A stretch of DNA of 33,217 nt from assembly GCA_004211885.1 (NCBI GenBank), contig SHBV01000030.1:1-33217 (forward strand). The letters run 5' to 3'. This DNA is from Verrucomicrobiaceae bacterium. Lineage in GTDB: Bacteria > Verrucomicrobiota > Verrucomicrobiia > Verrucomicrobiales > DEV007. The notes beneath the pieces were generated by a model. It was not told the DNA's origin, ran no database searches, and saw only the letters and a program-made list of their open reading frames with translations. Of this stretch, positions 15,867 through 24,487 are shown one piece after another. Numbering within the stretch: the stretch's first letter is position 1; each line of letters starts with the position of its first letter. Both the position numbers and the translations under genes were made by a program.

Positions 15867-18800
15867 ATGTTTAAACAATCATTCTCGAAAGCGTTCACTC
15901 TACTGGAATCTATGCTAGCGATCACTGTGATCTCTGGAATCGCTTCGGTTGGATATGTGGGGTTTATAGAAATTAAGGCCGCAACAAAAGCAACAAAACT
16001 CGAACAAGATATAGCGGTTATTAATAAATCGTTGAGGGTGTACGAAGCGCATGGTGGCGAATTTGATGCAAATTTACCACCCCGAGAAATTATCAAAAAA
16101 TTAAAATCCGTCGCCTCTGAAAACACTCATAGAGAAATCATAGGTCTTAGAGAGTCAATGATAGACTCTCGGCTGGAGCTCGTTATGCAGTCCAAGGCAG
16201 AAGCTTCAACCAAACAGCCAAGGGCCTTATGGGATGCGTATACTAAGAGATTCATAGTCAAGAGGGGTGGTGATTTAGGAATTGAATCTTTTCGCTTAAA
16301 TGAAGAGTTGGTTAGGGACACTCCTGTAGTGGAAGATCGTGCTTCTACCTTAAAACTCGCCAAAGAAAGTAAATGGGTCTGGGATTATGATGATAAGAAA
16401 GAAATTAAGAGTGATCTAGTGATTCCGATTAATTTAGAGCAGGGAGAATCTCTGCCCCTAGCTTTATCTACGCATTACAACGGCCCTCTTAATCTTAACG
16501 CTCCATCATTTTCATTTGCTGGAGGAAATTACGATCTTCACAATTTTGAAGCTTTTAGAATAGCGCTTAGCAATCCAAATCCAGAAGGTTCTTCACGAAT
16601 TTTTTATAGTTTGGATGGGGATAATTGGAGCCTTTATTCTGGGCAAAATTTCGAAATTAGTCCTGGCGATAGGATAGCGGCAATGGCGGCTAGCCTAGAG
16701 CCTGATTCATGGGCTGATAGTGGAGTGATTTTTAATGCCTATAATGCAGAGCCAGTTCAGCTAGAGATTGGGCTGAGCGCTTTTCATAACCCTATAAATT
16801 ATGAACAGCTGGGCGGGAAAATGGTCACTACGAAGACTAATTCTTTAGCCGGATCTCCGGTACTTGTGTCATTGTTGAATTCTGGAGATATACCAAATAG
16901 GTATCAAAGCTCTGATAATTTTAAAATTGCATGGTCATTTGATGGGGCAGATCCAGTAACGGCAACGGATAGTATAGAACAAAAATTTTCTGGTGGATTC
17001 GCTGGAACTGAGCTGGGTTATACGCTCGAAGATTGGGGGAAAAGAAATGAGTTTGAGGTTAGGGTGGTGGCCAAATCTCTTAATCCACGAATACTTACGG
17101 ATTCGCATGTTTCTGAAATCTCAATTGGAATAGATAAAATTGAACTTGGCCCTCCTTCAGGTAATGTGAATGAAAGTGGGGAACTTGTTGGAGATCAGAA
17201 GATTGCTATGGCTCCGGTGGTTGGGATGGGGTCTTTACCACAAGGTTGGAGAATTTATTATACATCGGATGGGACAGATCCAAGTGATGATGGCTCGGGA
17301 GAGCCTGTCCGTGGAAAATTGTACGCTGGCCCAATAGATCCATTTAAAGGGTCCAGTGATGTTATTAAAATTAATGCTCGGGTTTATGGGCCAGAAGGTT
17401 ATGCTCATTGGTTCAATCCTAGTTCGCCTTATAGTATTGCGTTGAGTCGGTGGCATGTTCCCCTGTGGGAGGGCTACTTAGGGGGAGTCTTTCATAAGAG
17501 TTCGTATGCCACTTTCCATAACATCAGGCAGCATGGCGTGGAAGGGGGATTAGATTTAAGTTTTGACCCTCGGCTAGGCCTGAATGGAACAGGAAAAGCC
17601 ATTGTGATTCAGTCCAATGGAAAAGCCATTGTGGGAGGGCAATTTACTTTGGCTAATGGTGTTTCACGTAATCGAATCGCTCGCTTTAATTTGGATGGGT
17701 CAGTGGATGAGAGTTTTGATCCTGGTAATGGTTTCGATGATGAAGTGCTAGCCATATTGATTCAGCCCGATGGAAAGATTGTGGTGGGTGGTAAATTCAA
17801 AAAATATAATAATAAATGGAGAATGGGGATTGCGCGTCTCAATTCTGACGGTTCTTTGGATGATTCATTTCAGGTAGGTAGGGGAGTTCACAGTGATCAG
17901 AACGGATGGGTTCATGCTCTGGCGATGCAGGATCAGAACCTAGTTTCTAATAGTGGAAAAATTTCCAATAATTATAAAATTATAGTCGCTGGTTGTTTTA
18001 CCCGTTATAATTTTATGCCAGCCTATAGTCTTGCTAGAATCCATCTTAATGGGAATCTTGACATGTCCTTTGATACTTCAAAAGGAGTGCAAGGTATCGT
18101 TCATAGTGTATGTGCCGATGGAAATGGGGACATAATAATCGGTGGTTTCTTTGATAAATATGATGGTGTTTCCCGCAATAACATTGCACGGGTAAGAGGT
18201 GAATCAGGAATCAATGATCCATCATTTAATCCAAGAAAAGGAGCGAATGATCCGGTCCATACTGTAAATATATATGAGGACGGTAAGCTTTTCATCGGGG
18301 GCTCATTTAATCAATTCGATGGGCATGACGTCACGAGCGTAGCCAGATTAAATTCTGATGGTTCCTATGACTCTTCATTTTATCTTTCTGAAGAATCAGG
18401 AATCGAATCTTGGACAGTATATTCTTCATACGTGACAAGAGATAATAAGGTATTTGTTGGTGGGAATTTTAATTCAGTGGATGACGGTTCTGCTCCGAAG
18501 GGGTCTTTTATTAGATTGGATGCCAATGGAGCAATTGATGCTAGTTATTCTCCAGAGAAACTTCCAATTGATGCATCAGTTTTTGCAATATCTGAAAATT
18601 TAGGAGGCAAGGCCTTAATTACAGGAGATTTTCCGGAAACATATGTCAAGACTACAGAGAATATAGCCCGCGTTAATACTGAGACAGGACAAATTGATAA
18701 GTCCTTTAAAATTGGGGTAGGTGCTAATGATGAGGTTAAGGTATTAATTAAGTTGTCTGATGGAAGCTTATTAGCGGGTGGTTCATTCGCTAGAATAAAT

Positions 18801-19727
18801 GGTGTAGTTAGATCAGGGATTGCAAAGTTGAGTGCAGTTGGAGATGTACTTGAATTTGCTCCAAAAGTTCAAGGAGGTGACATTTATTCGGCCCTTGAAC
18901 AACCCAATGGCAAGATAATTATTGGTGGAAATTTTAAAAGCGTTGGAGGGAATTCTTCTCTAAAAGGAATTGCTAGATTGAATTCAGATGGGAGTGTTGA
19001 CCCTTTATTTGAACCGCCAGGTAAGACAACGAGGGAATGGGTGCAGACTCACCCATGGAAAACATGGGTAGGTGAGTGGAGAGTAACATCCACTAGCGGA
19101 TTTGATGGTACGGTCCACTCAGTTTCTCTTCTTGAAGGAGATCAGATTCTTGTGACGGGAGAATTTAATCATTATGGTGAAGAGTTTCAGCCAGGCCTAG
19201 CGTTACTGAACCCTGATGCGGGAATTAATAAGAGTTTTTCGACATTTAATGAGTATGGTGCTTCAACCGCTTCAATTAAGCAGTCATTGGTTCTGAGGGA
19301 TGGAAGAATTCTTCTCGCAGGTAATTTTTCGGGTAAGCTCAAGTGCCTATTAAAAGATGGCTCTGTAGATCCAAGTTTTATACCTGAAAGTATCAATGGA
19401 GGGGTGAGCAGCTTGGCAATTCAGAAAGATGGAAGGATATTAGTGGGTGGTATTTTCACTAAGGTCGGTAGTGCAAAAATGAATGGAGTAGCTGTTCTTA
19501 ATAGGAACGGTTCACTTTATGATGGGTTTGATCCTGGGCCTGGTGCGGATGGTCCGGTGACTAAAGTTATATCACTACGTGATGGGGGAAGTGTTGTGTT
19601 AGGTTCTTTCAGGAATTTTGGATCTCAAAAGCGGATCGGAATGGCCAGGCTAATGGATGACGGCTCTTTATTTGCCGGCCATGATAATAATGATTTAGAA
19701 ATAACTTCAATTAATTCAACAAGATAA
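15867..19727 (+). CDS. Giant prepilin-like protein with chitobiase-like domains and 13 delta-60 repeats (predicted beta-propellers)
   Basis: 1286 residues. The leader MFKQSFSKA is followed by a prepilin N-terminus FTLLESMLAITVISGIASVG with Glu at +5, so it should be cleaved by a type IV prepilin peptidase and placed in a filament. The -1 residue is Ala, not Gly. Residues 30-150 are a helical, charged stretch. Residues 200-530 hold about three chitobiase C-terminal-type beta modules (IFYSLDGDNWSLY near 242, IAWSFDGADP near 351, IYYTSDGTDPSDDG near 461). Residues 562-1286 are 13 delta-60 repeats, each with a hydrophobic strand, DGK, IxVGGxF and xRLNxDGSxDxxF, a predicted pair of beta-propellers. 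It heads the pilus cluster. Probable role: pilus-borne adhesin or ligand receptor (inference). AAGGAG lies 28 bases before the ATG, too far for a normal ribosome site. Confidence 0.88.
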   Translation: MFKQSFSKAFTLLESMLAITVISGIASVGYVGFIEIKAATKATKLEQDIAVINKSLRVYEAHGGEFDANLPPREIIKKLKSVASENTHREIIGLRESMIDSRLELVMQSKAEASTKQPRALWDAYTKRFIVKRGGDLGIESFRLNEELVRDTPVVEDRASTLKLAKESKWVWDYDDKKEIKSDLVIPINLEQGESLPLALSTHYNGPLNLNAPSFSFAGGNYDLHNFEAFRIALSNPNPEGSSRIFYSLDGDNWSLYSGQNFEISPGDRIAAMAASLEPDSWADSGVIFNAYNAEPVQLEIGLSAFHNPINYEQLGGKMVTTKTNSLAGSPVLVSLLNSGDIPNRYQSSDNFKIAWSFDGADPVTATDSIEQKFSGGFAGTELGYTLEDWGKRNEFEVRVVAKSLNPRILTDSHVSEISIGIDKIELGPPSGNVNESGELVGDQKIAMAPVVGMGSLPQGWRIYYTSDGTDPSDDGSGEPVRGKLYAGPIDPFKGSSDVIKINARVYGPEGYAHWFNPSSPYSIALSRWHVPLWEGYLGGVFHKSSYATFHNIRQHGVEGGLDLSFDPRLGLNGTGKAIVIQSNGKAIVGGQFTLANGVSRNRIARFNLDGSVDESFDPGNGFDDEVLAILIQPDGKIVVGGKFKKYNNKWRMGIARLNSDGSLDDSFQVGRGVHSDQNGWVHALAMQDQNLVSNSGKISNNYKIIVAGCFTRYNFMPAYSLARIHLNGNLDMSFDTSKGVQGIVHSVCADGNGDIIIGGFFDKYDGVSRNNIARVRGESGINDPSFNPRKGANDPVHTVNIYEDGKLFIGGSFNQFDGHDVTSVARLNSDGSYDSSFYLSEESGIESWTVYSSYVTRDNKVFVGGNFNSVDDGSAPKGSFIRLDANGAIDASYSPEKLPIDASVFAISENLGGKALITGDFPETYVKTTENIARVNTETGQIDKSFKIGVGANDEVKVLIKLSDGSLLAGGSFARINGVVRSGIAKLSAVGDVLEFAPKVQGGDIYSALEQPNGKIIIGGNFKSVGGNSSLKGIARLNSDGSVDPLFEPPGKTTREWVQTHPWKTWVGEWRVTSTSGFDGTVHSVSLLEGDQILVTGEFNHYGEEFQPGLALLNPDAGINKSFSTFNEYGASTASIKQSLVLRDGRILLAGNFSGKLKCLLKDGSVDPSFIPESINGGVSSLAIQKDGRILVGGIFTKVGSAKMNGVAVLNRNGSLYDGFDPGPGADGPVTKVISLRDGGSVVLGSFRNFGSQKRIGMARLMDDGSLFAGHDNNDLEITSINSTR
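17550..19727 (+). repeat. 13 delta-60 coding repeats
   Basis: Each unit is about 50-60 codons with the pattern V-x-x-hydrophobic, x-DGK-hydrophobic, GG-x-F, then R-L-N-x-D-G-S. Units are clearest at residues 575-700 (for example IQPDGKIVVGGKF) and most diverged at units 3, 6, 7, 10 and 11. They have drifted apart at DNA level, so this is an old protein repeat and not a recent expansion. Confidence 0.85.
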
Positions 19728-19802
19728 AGATTGCAAATAAATTGGAATTTGTGTCTTTCGATTGAATGACGCTATCTCCATAAACCAAAAATCACCACAC
19801 AA

Positions 19803-20870
19803 ATGGAAGGAGTGTCAGACAAATGTCCGTTAGGGCAAAGGCTAATTGAGCTAGCTGAAGGCGAGGGTATCTCGGACTTTTACATTACTCCTTGGGAGCC
19901 TCTTGTTTATAGGCAGAACGGGGAATTGCTATTTGATCATTTCATATATCAGCCTGATCAAGAGAGTCCGGTAATCCCAGGCTGTTCGGATTATGCGTTA
20001 ATGATTGGTAATTGTCGTTTTCGTGTTAATAAAATGGTAAGTAGAGGCCGATACCGCTGGGTACTCCGTCTCTTGCCAACACAAATACCTTCATGTGATG
20101 ATATTCGTGTTCCAAATGCGGCGGTAAAAGCATTCTTGCAGGCGAAGAATGGACTCTTTCTAATTTGCGGTGCGACAGGATCAGGAAAAACTACTACGAT
20201 TGCGTCCTTGAATTTACATCGCGCCCTTCGTCGGCGTGAACATTTTATTACTTTCGAAGACCCGATCGAATATATTTATCCGACTAAGAGTATTCCTTCA
20301 TTGATTTCACAAAGAGAAATTGGGGAAGATGATGAAGATTTTGCGGAAGCTCTTAGAGGTTCGTTAAGGCAGGCTCCTGACGTAATAATGGTTGGAGAAA
20401 TTCGTGATGGAGAGACTGCCGAAATTGCTTTGCAGGCTGCCGAAACTGGTCACGTGGTTGTAGCGACGCTGCACACTTCTAGTGCAGCTCAAACCGTGCA
20501 GCGCTTTTTAAAATTGATACCCTCTGAAAGAGTAGAAAGTGCCCAGAGTACTTTAGCTGATATTTTGAGGATGATTCTTTGTCAGAGATTAATGTTTGAT
20601 GAAGATAAAGGAAAGAGGTTTGCCACACATGAAATGCTCCTTCAATACGATTCGGTATCTAATCTAATACGCAGAGGAGAGTATAAGAAGTTAGATCAGG
20701 AGCTTGAGACAGGAGGAAAGAGAGGAATGTGTAGTTTTGAGACGAGTCTAAGTGATCGTCTTTCAGAAGGGTGGAGGCCTACATTTAAGGAGCCTACAGG
20801 TTTTAGTTCTGAGGAAGTAAATGAATTTCTTCATTATGAAGAAGAAATAGAATTGGAGATGACGAGATGA
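19803..20870 (+). CDS. pilT: Type IV pilus retraction ATPase, PilT family
   Basis: Cytoplasmic hexameric ATPase that depolymerises pili. 355 residues, near the usual 345-370. The N-terminal PAS-like part (1-100) contains DFYITPWEPLVYRQNGEL. The catalytic part has Walker A GATGSGKT (123-130), Asp box ITFEDPIEYIY (149-159), Walker B DVIMVGEIRD (193-202), and His box GHVVVATLHTSSA (216-228). Near the C-terminus SNLIRRGEYKKL corresponds to the AIRNLIRE region characteristic of PilT. There is no Cys4 zinc site, consistent with PilT rather than PilB. It starts 75 bases after the giant pilin gene and overlaps the next gene by four bases (ATGA). Confidence 0.92.
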   Translation: MEGVSDKCPLGQRLIELAEGEGISDFYITPWEPLVYRQNGELLFDHFIYQPDQESPVIPGCSDYALMIGNCRFRVNKMVSRGRYRWVLRLLPTQIPSCDDIRVPNAAVKAFLQAKNGLFLICGATGSGKTTTIASLNLHRALRRREHFITFEDPIEYIYPTKSIPSLISQREIGEDDEDFAEALRGSLRQAPDVIMVGEIRDGETAEIALQAAETGHVVVATLHTSSAAQTVQRFLKLIPSERVESAQSTLADILRMILCQRLMFDEDKGKRFATHEMLLQYDSVSNLIRRGEYKKLDQELETGGKRGMCSFETSLSDRLSEGWRPTFKEPTGFSSEEVNEFLHYEEEIELEMTR

Positions 20871-21757
20871 AATTATCAGATATTACAAATGTACTCAGTT
20901 TTGCAGCTTTTCGGCCTGATCCAGATGACAGTTCATGCATATGGAGAAAAAGATTTCCTAATAAGCAGTCACTTTTATTGAATTTTAGTAAGGAATCAGT
21001 GAGTTGGAGAAGTATTAGTAAGGAGGGGAATCTGGGAGAAGAAAATTCTGTCACTGGGCCATTGAAGGAAGTTGTCCAGGACATGAGTGGGGATTGGTTA
21101 GAGTTAACTGATGGTGGCTGGTGCACGATTTCTATTAATCATCGGTTTGTAATTAGTCTTGAAACAAATTTAACGAGGAAGAATGGTGCAAGTGAACTTA
21201 TTAGAACTAATCCTAAAGCGGTCCTCGGATCTAAATCTGAACGAGGTAAAAGATATGCTTTAAAGCATAATGATGAATCTAATTCGAGTATCCTTTTAGC
21301 CGTAGATGAAGATTATATAAAAGAAATAGAAACACTTTTTAAGAGTTTCGGGTTAAAGATTGGTAGGATCTGTTGTGGAATTTATGGAATGCTATCCGAA
21401 TCCCTCGACCAAATATATGAGGCTCAAAAGGACTATAATGAGAATGGTTCCGAACCATTAGGTGACGTTATTTCAGTGACTTGTTGCGAAGGTTCAGTGT
21501 GTATTCTTAAAAGTGACCAAGAAAAGTGGCTCGAACTGCGTTCAAGAAATAGTCTGTATACGCAAAAAGATATGGAGCCTTTGAGTAAAGTCATGGCCCC
21601 GATGCTCGAGGATCTTGGAACTAATGCGCAAATAGTTCTCTCTATGGATAGGAGCGCTGAAGGTGTCAGACAAATGATTAGTGAAATTGCTCCGAACATA
21701 AGAATAAATGATATCAGCGATTCATACGGGTTATGGAACCTGCTTAAAAACAAATAG
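20867..21757 (+). CDS. Pilus assembly protein in PilM position (unrecognised family)
   Basis: 296 residues with no signal peptide and no clear transmembrane helix. I see no firm actin-like ATP-binding motif. The position, directly before a PilN-like gene and coupled to pilT by an ATGA overlap, suggests the cytoplasmic partner (PilM or the cytoplasmic half of GspL) that links the ATPase to the inner-membrane platform. The C-terminal half alternates strand and helix stretches (ISVTCCEGSVCILKS, IVLSMDRSAEGVRQMI), which would suit a degenerate actin-like fold. A structure prediction would settle it. Confidence 0.5.
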   Translation: MKLSDITNVLSFAAFRPDPDDSSCIWRKRFPNKQSLLLNFSKESVSWRSISKEGNLGEENSVTGPLKEVVQDMSGDWLELTDGGWCTISINHRFVISLETNLTRKNGASELIRTNPKAVLGSKSERGKRYALKHNDESNSSILLAVDEDYIKEIETLFKSFGLKIGRICCGIYGMLSESLDQIYEAQKDYNENGSEPLGDVISVTCCEGSVCILKSDQEKWLELRSRNSLYTQKDMEPLSKVMAPMLEDLGTNAQIVLSMDRSAEGVRQMISEIAPNIRINDISDSYGLWNLLKNK

Positions 21758-21766
21758 AAAATAAGT

Positions 21767-22360
21767 ATGATCATAAAACCCTTTCATGACATAAAGACTG
21801 AACGGCAGGATATAACGAAACCATTGCCTAGGATTCTAATTTTCGTTCCTATAATGTTTTATATTTCTTGTGTGGCGGCAATTGTTTTAAACCTTCTTTT
21901 TCTATTAAAGATAAAAGAATCAGAAACTGCACAGTTTGAGTGGCAGGGAAAAATTGAAGAGGAGAAATTACTGAAGTCAGAAACTGAGAAGAAAATCGAA
22001 TTAATCAAAGATGAGGATCGGCGGGCAAAGGATGTGCATGATTGGGTCGAGGGATCTAGGCAGCTCCAGCCTCTAGCTGTTGGGGTAGCACGCAGCATGA
22101 ACGTCAAGAGTTCTATTGAGGAATTGTCCCTAGTTAGGGATATAGAAAACCCTCATCAGATTAGAATTGGAGTAAATTTTGTTAATGGGGGTCAGAAGCA
22201 ATTAGATTCAACGTTGTCGGCCATTAATGAGCTCGGTTACCGCGCATATTCAGCAAATCAAACCTCGGGACAAGGTGGGCAGGTTGATTACCAGGCAACT
22301 TTGATTTGGCAAAGAAATAGCAATAAGAACCACAAACTAAGTTTGAATAATAATGAATAA
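21767..22360 (+). CDS. PilN-like inner-membrane pilus platform protein
   Basis: 197 residues: a short cytoplasmic N-terminus, one transmembrane helix (about 22-48, ILIFVPIMFYISCVAAIVL), a coiled coil (50-90, EWQGKIEEEKLLKSETEKK) and a small periplasmic domain with SSIEELSLVRDIENPHQIRI. This is the PilN/GspL C-terminal topology. PilN proteins usually carry a conserved INLLP-type N-terminus that binds PilM; here the start is MIIKPFHDIKTE, so the interface differs. It begins 9 bases after the preceding gene and overlaps the next by 8. Confidence 0.6.
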   Translation: MIIKPFHDIKTERQDITKPLPRILIFVPIMFYISCVAAIVLNLLFLLKIKESETAQFEWQGKIEEEKLLKSETEKKIELIKDEDRRAKDVHDWVEGSRQLQPLAVGVARSMNVKSSIEELSLVRDIENPHQIRIGVNFVNGGQKQLDSTLSAINELGYRAYSANQTSGQGGQVDYQATLIWQRNSNKNHKLSLNNNE

Positions 22361-22913
22361 TAAACATTTTGGCTGCTTGTCTCTCGGGCTTTTAATTATG
22401 CTAATGGGGCATTGGACGAATACTTCCTACAAGAAGTTACGCTCAGCCCATGATGCTGAAGGAATGTCTAGATCAGCATTCGATGGTGCTGTTTTTGCAC
22501 GTAGCGCGGAGCAACGGAAGATGGTTATTCTGAAGAAAAACACTTTAAATTCTCGAGGATATTTAAACCAATGGGAACCATATATTAAGCAGGCAAAGAA
22601 TGCGCAGTTTGGAGAGGCATTAATTAATCTCCGCATAAAGCAAGCCGGGATCATTACTTTGTCACAGGTCTATGAAACGCTTGATTATGTGAAGGGAGGA
22701 ACTATCCCTAAAACATTAAATGCGAAGTTGGTTTTCGAGGATGATTACGTAAAGACATTGAATTGGTTGGCGAATCTTGAAGCTAGCTTGCCAGCCATAC
22801 GAGTATCTAATTGCAAGTTGTCAAAGGGACAATCAGGTAATGATATAAAAATGGAGCTATCACTTGATATTCCAATAATCGATTCTGAGAACCGAAAAGA
22901 TTCTCAAGCATAG
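22353..22913 (+). CDS. PilO/GspM-like inner-membrane protein
   Basis: 186 residues with one transmembrane helix near the N-terminus (about 7-21, GCLSLGLLIMLMGHW), a helical stretch, then a mixed domain with FEDDYVKTLNWLANLEASLP at about 129-148. That region resembles the periplasmic ferredoxin-like domain of PilO/GspM, where a sum over local residues precedes the pattern AIRVSNCKLSKG. The call rests on topology and on gene order after the PilN-like gene; sequence similarity alone is not decisive. Confidence 0.55.
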   Translation: MNNKHFGCLSLGLLIMLMGHWTNTSYKKLRSAHDAEGMSRSAFDGAVFARSAEQRKMVILKKNTLNSRGYLNQWEPYIKQAKNAQFGEALINLRIKQAGIITLSQVYETLDYVKGGTIPKTLNAKLVFEDDYVKTLNWLANLEASLPAIRVSNCKLSKGQSGNDIKMELSLDIPIIDSENRKDSQA

Positions 22914-22924
22914 AAGAAATAGGT

Positions 22925-23518
22925 ATGAGAACAATTCAATTAACTGTATCACTTCTAATAGTTTTTCTTTTTCGATCATCCATGGCGGATACTCCGTCAG
23001 TTGATATTTTGCCCTCAGGAGGATTGTCCAAAGGTTCTGAAGGTTTTGGGGTCTTACCCAAGAAAAAGAAAGAGGCGCTCAAGGGCCACATGATTGTATC
23101 AAAAGAACGAAACCCTTTTGCGATAAGAGCAAAGAAAGAGCAGATGATATCTGGATCTGATTCACTCACAGAAGAGGCTAAGATTCGATCCGTTTTAGAG
23201 AAATTGCATGTGAGTGGTGTAGCTAAGGGGGATCACGGTTATAAGATACAATTAGGTGGCGTCATTCTAGCTGAGGGTAAGAAAATACCAAAGCTCATCA
23301 ACGAACAAACTGACGATCTAATAGTTACAAAGATAACGCCTTCTATGGTTGAAATTACTTGGGTAGCGGACGAAGAAGCTGACGAGCCTAGACAATTGAC
23401 AATTGCCGTAGATCTCAAACCCAAGGTTGGCATCGTTTTGCCAGCCCCTTCAAATAATGGATCGCCGAATCCTTCTCAGCTTGTTTATTTGAATGAGGAA
23501 GATTCGGAAACTGATTAA
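22925..23518 (+). CDS. PilP/GspC-like periplasmic protein
   Basis: 197 residues with a signal peptide (1-21, VSLLIVFLFRSSMA) and no lipobox cysteine. Residues 58-66 are SKERNPFAI, like the (R/D)PF motif that starts the folded part of PilP and GspC. A homology-region-like beta domain follows (LEKLHVSGVAKGDHGYKIQL, GGVILAEGKKIP). In the usual system this protein bridges PilNO to the secretin. It has a visible AGG ribosome site and ends in a TAATG junction with the next gene. Confidence 0.6.
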   Translation: MRTIQLTVSLLIVFLFRSSMADTPSVDILPSGGLSKGSEGFGVLPKKKKEALKGHMIVSKERNPFAIRAKKEQMISGSDSLTEEAKIRSVLEKLHVSGVAKGDHGYKIQLGGVILAEGKKIPKLINEQTDDLIVTKITPSMVEITWVADEEADEPRQLTIAVDLKPKVGIVLPAPSNNGSPNPSQLVYLNEEDSETD

Positions 23519-24477
23519 TGAAATCATCTTTTCACAGAACAAGAAAATTGTCTTCATTGCCGAGTAATTTCGGTTTTTCGTTAGTAGAAGTTATGGTCGC
23601 TTCTGCAATTGCAGCATCAGTTTTGACTGGCGCTGCACTTGCATTTAATGCAATTGGAATGAACCAGCCTAAGGTTTCTGCTATTGTGTCTGTAGAAATT
23701 GGTCAATCATCTGCAAAGAATTATTATAATATTAACGGTAGTATCGTAAATGCGTATAAGGCTCCAAGTTACGGGCGCGCAGCGAGAGCGGATCGTATTC
23801 GTAGTAGATTTTGGGATGATGTTTCTCATGCATCTGCTGTATTTTGTCTTGCCAGGGATGGGTTAAATTCATTCCGGCCCGTGTACATTCCTTTGGACGG
23901 TGCAATTGATGGAAGATCTTTGGATTCTCCAGAATCATTCAGAGTTCATCTTGCCAAAGTAATGAGCCAAAGCTCATCAGTATATAAGGCATGGAGGGGC
24001 AGCTCGTCTTTTAATAATGGCTCTATTTTTATTTTGCAGCCGAGCGGGTTTCCAGATTTTCTTGCTGTTAGGGCTATTTATGACATCGATATACAGAGTA
24101 CCGCAAAGCCATTAGGTACATACGCAAGCGTGAAGCGCTATTCCTGGAATGTCTTAACCGATTATTATGATATCTTTTATCCTGATGATGAGAAGGGGGT
24201 TCCATTTCAACCATTGTTTGTTTTTCATGAGAAACGAACAAGGCTAATACATAATGAAGGGTCCATGGACAATTTTAAAACGGCATCTGACATGCCTTTT
24301 TATTTTATTTGGTGGCCTGATCCCGCAGCTAGAAGTTTAGGTAGACTCAATTCGAACTCAGGATCTCCTTCTGATCAAAGTTCTAAATCAGAATGGCCCA
24401 ATCCTTTGCCTGCCTATTCAGACATGGCAGGAAAAACTAATTATTTTTTTACAGTCCCTTTGTATCCTTCAATGTAA
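23518..24477 (+). CDS. Minor prepilin, PilW/GspJ-like
   Basis: 319 residues. A 19-residue leader ends NFG, then FSLVEVMVASAIAASVLTGA with Gly at -1 and Glu at +5, a canonical class III prepilin signal. The large C-terminal domain (about 270 residues) is rich in aromatic residues and strands, as in PilW/GspJ minor pilins and in the proteins called Verru_Chthon cassette. There is no defined catalytic motif. It shares one base with the preceding gene (TAATG) and lies 10 bases before the PilX/GspK-like gene. Probably part of a pilus-priming or tip complex. Confidence 0.75.
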   Translation: MKSSFHRTRKLSSLPSNFGFSLVEVMVASAIAASVLTGAALAFNAIGMNQPKVSAIVSVEIGQSSAKNYYNINGSIVNAYKAPSYGRAARADRIRSRFWDDVSHASAVFCLARDGLNSFRPVYIPLDGAIDGRSLDSPESFRVHLAKVMSQSSSVYKAWRGSSSFNNGSIFILQPSGFPDFLAVRAIYDIDIQSTAKPLGTYASVKRYSWNVLTDYYDIFYPDDEKGVPFQPLFVFHEKRTRLIHNEGSMDNFKTASDMPFYFIWWPDPAARSLGRLNSNSGSPSDQSSKSEWPNPLPAYSDMAGKTNYFFTVPLYPSM

Positions 24478-24487
24478 ATGGTGCCCA

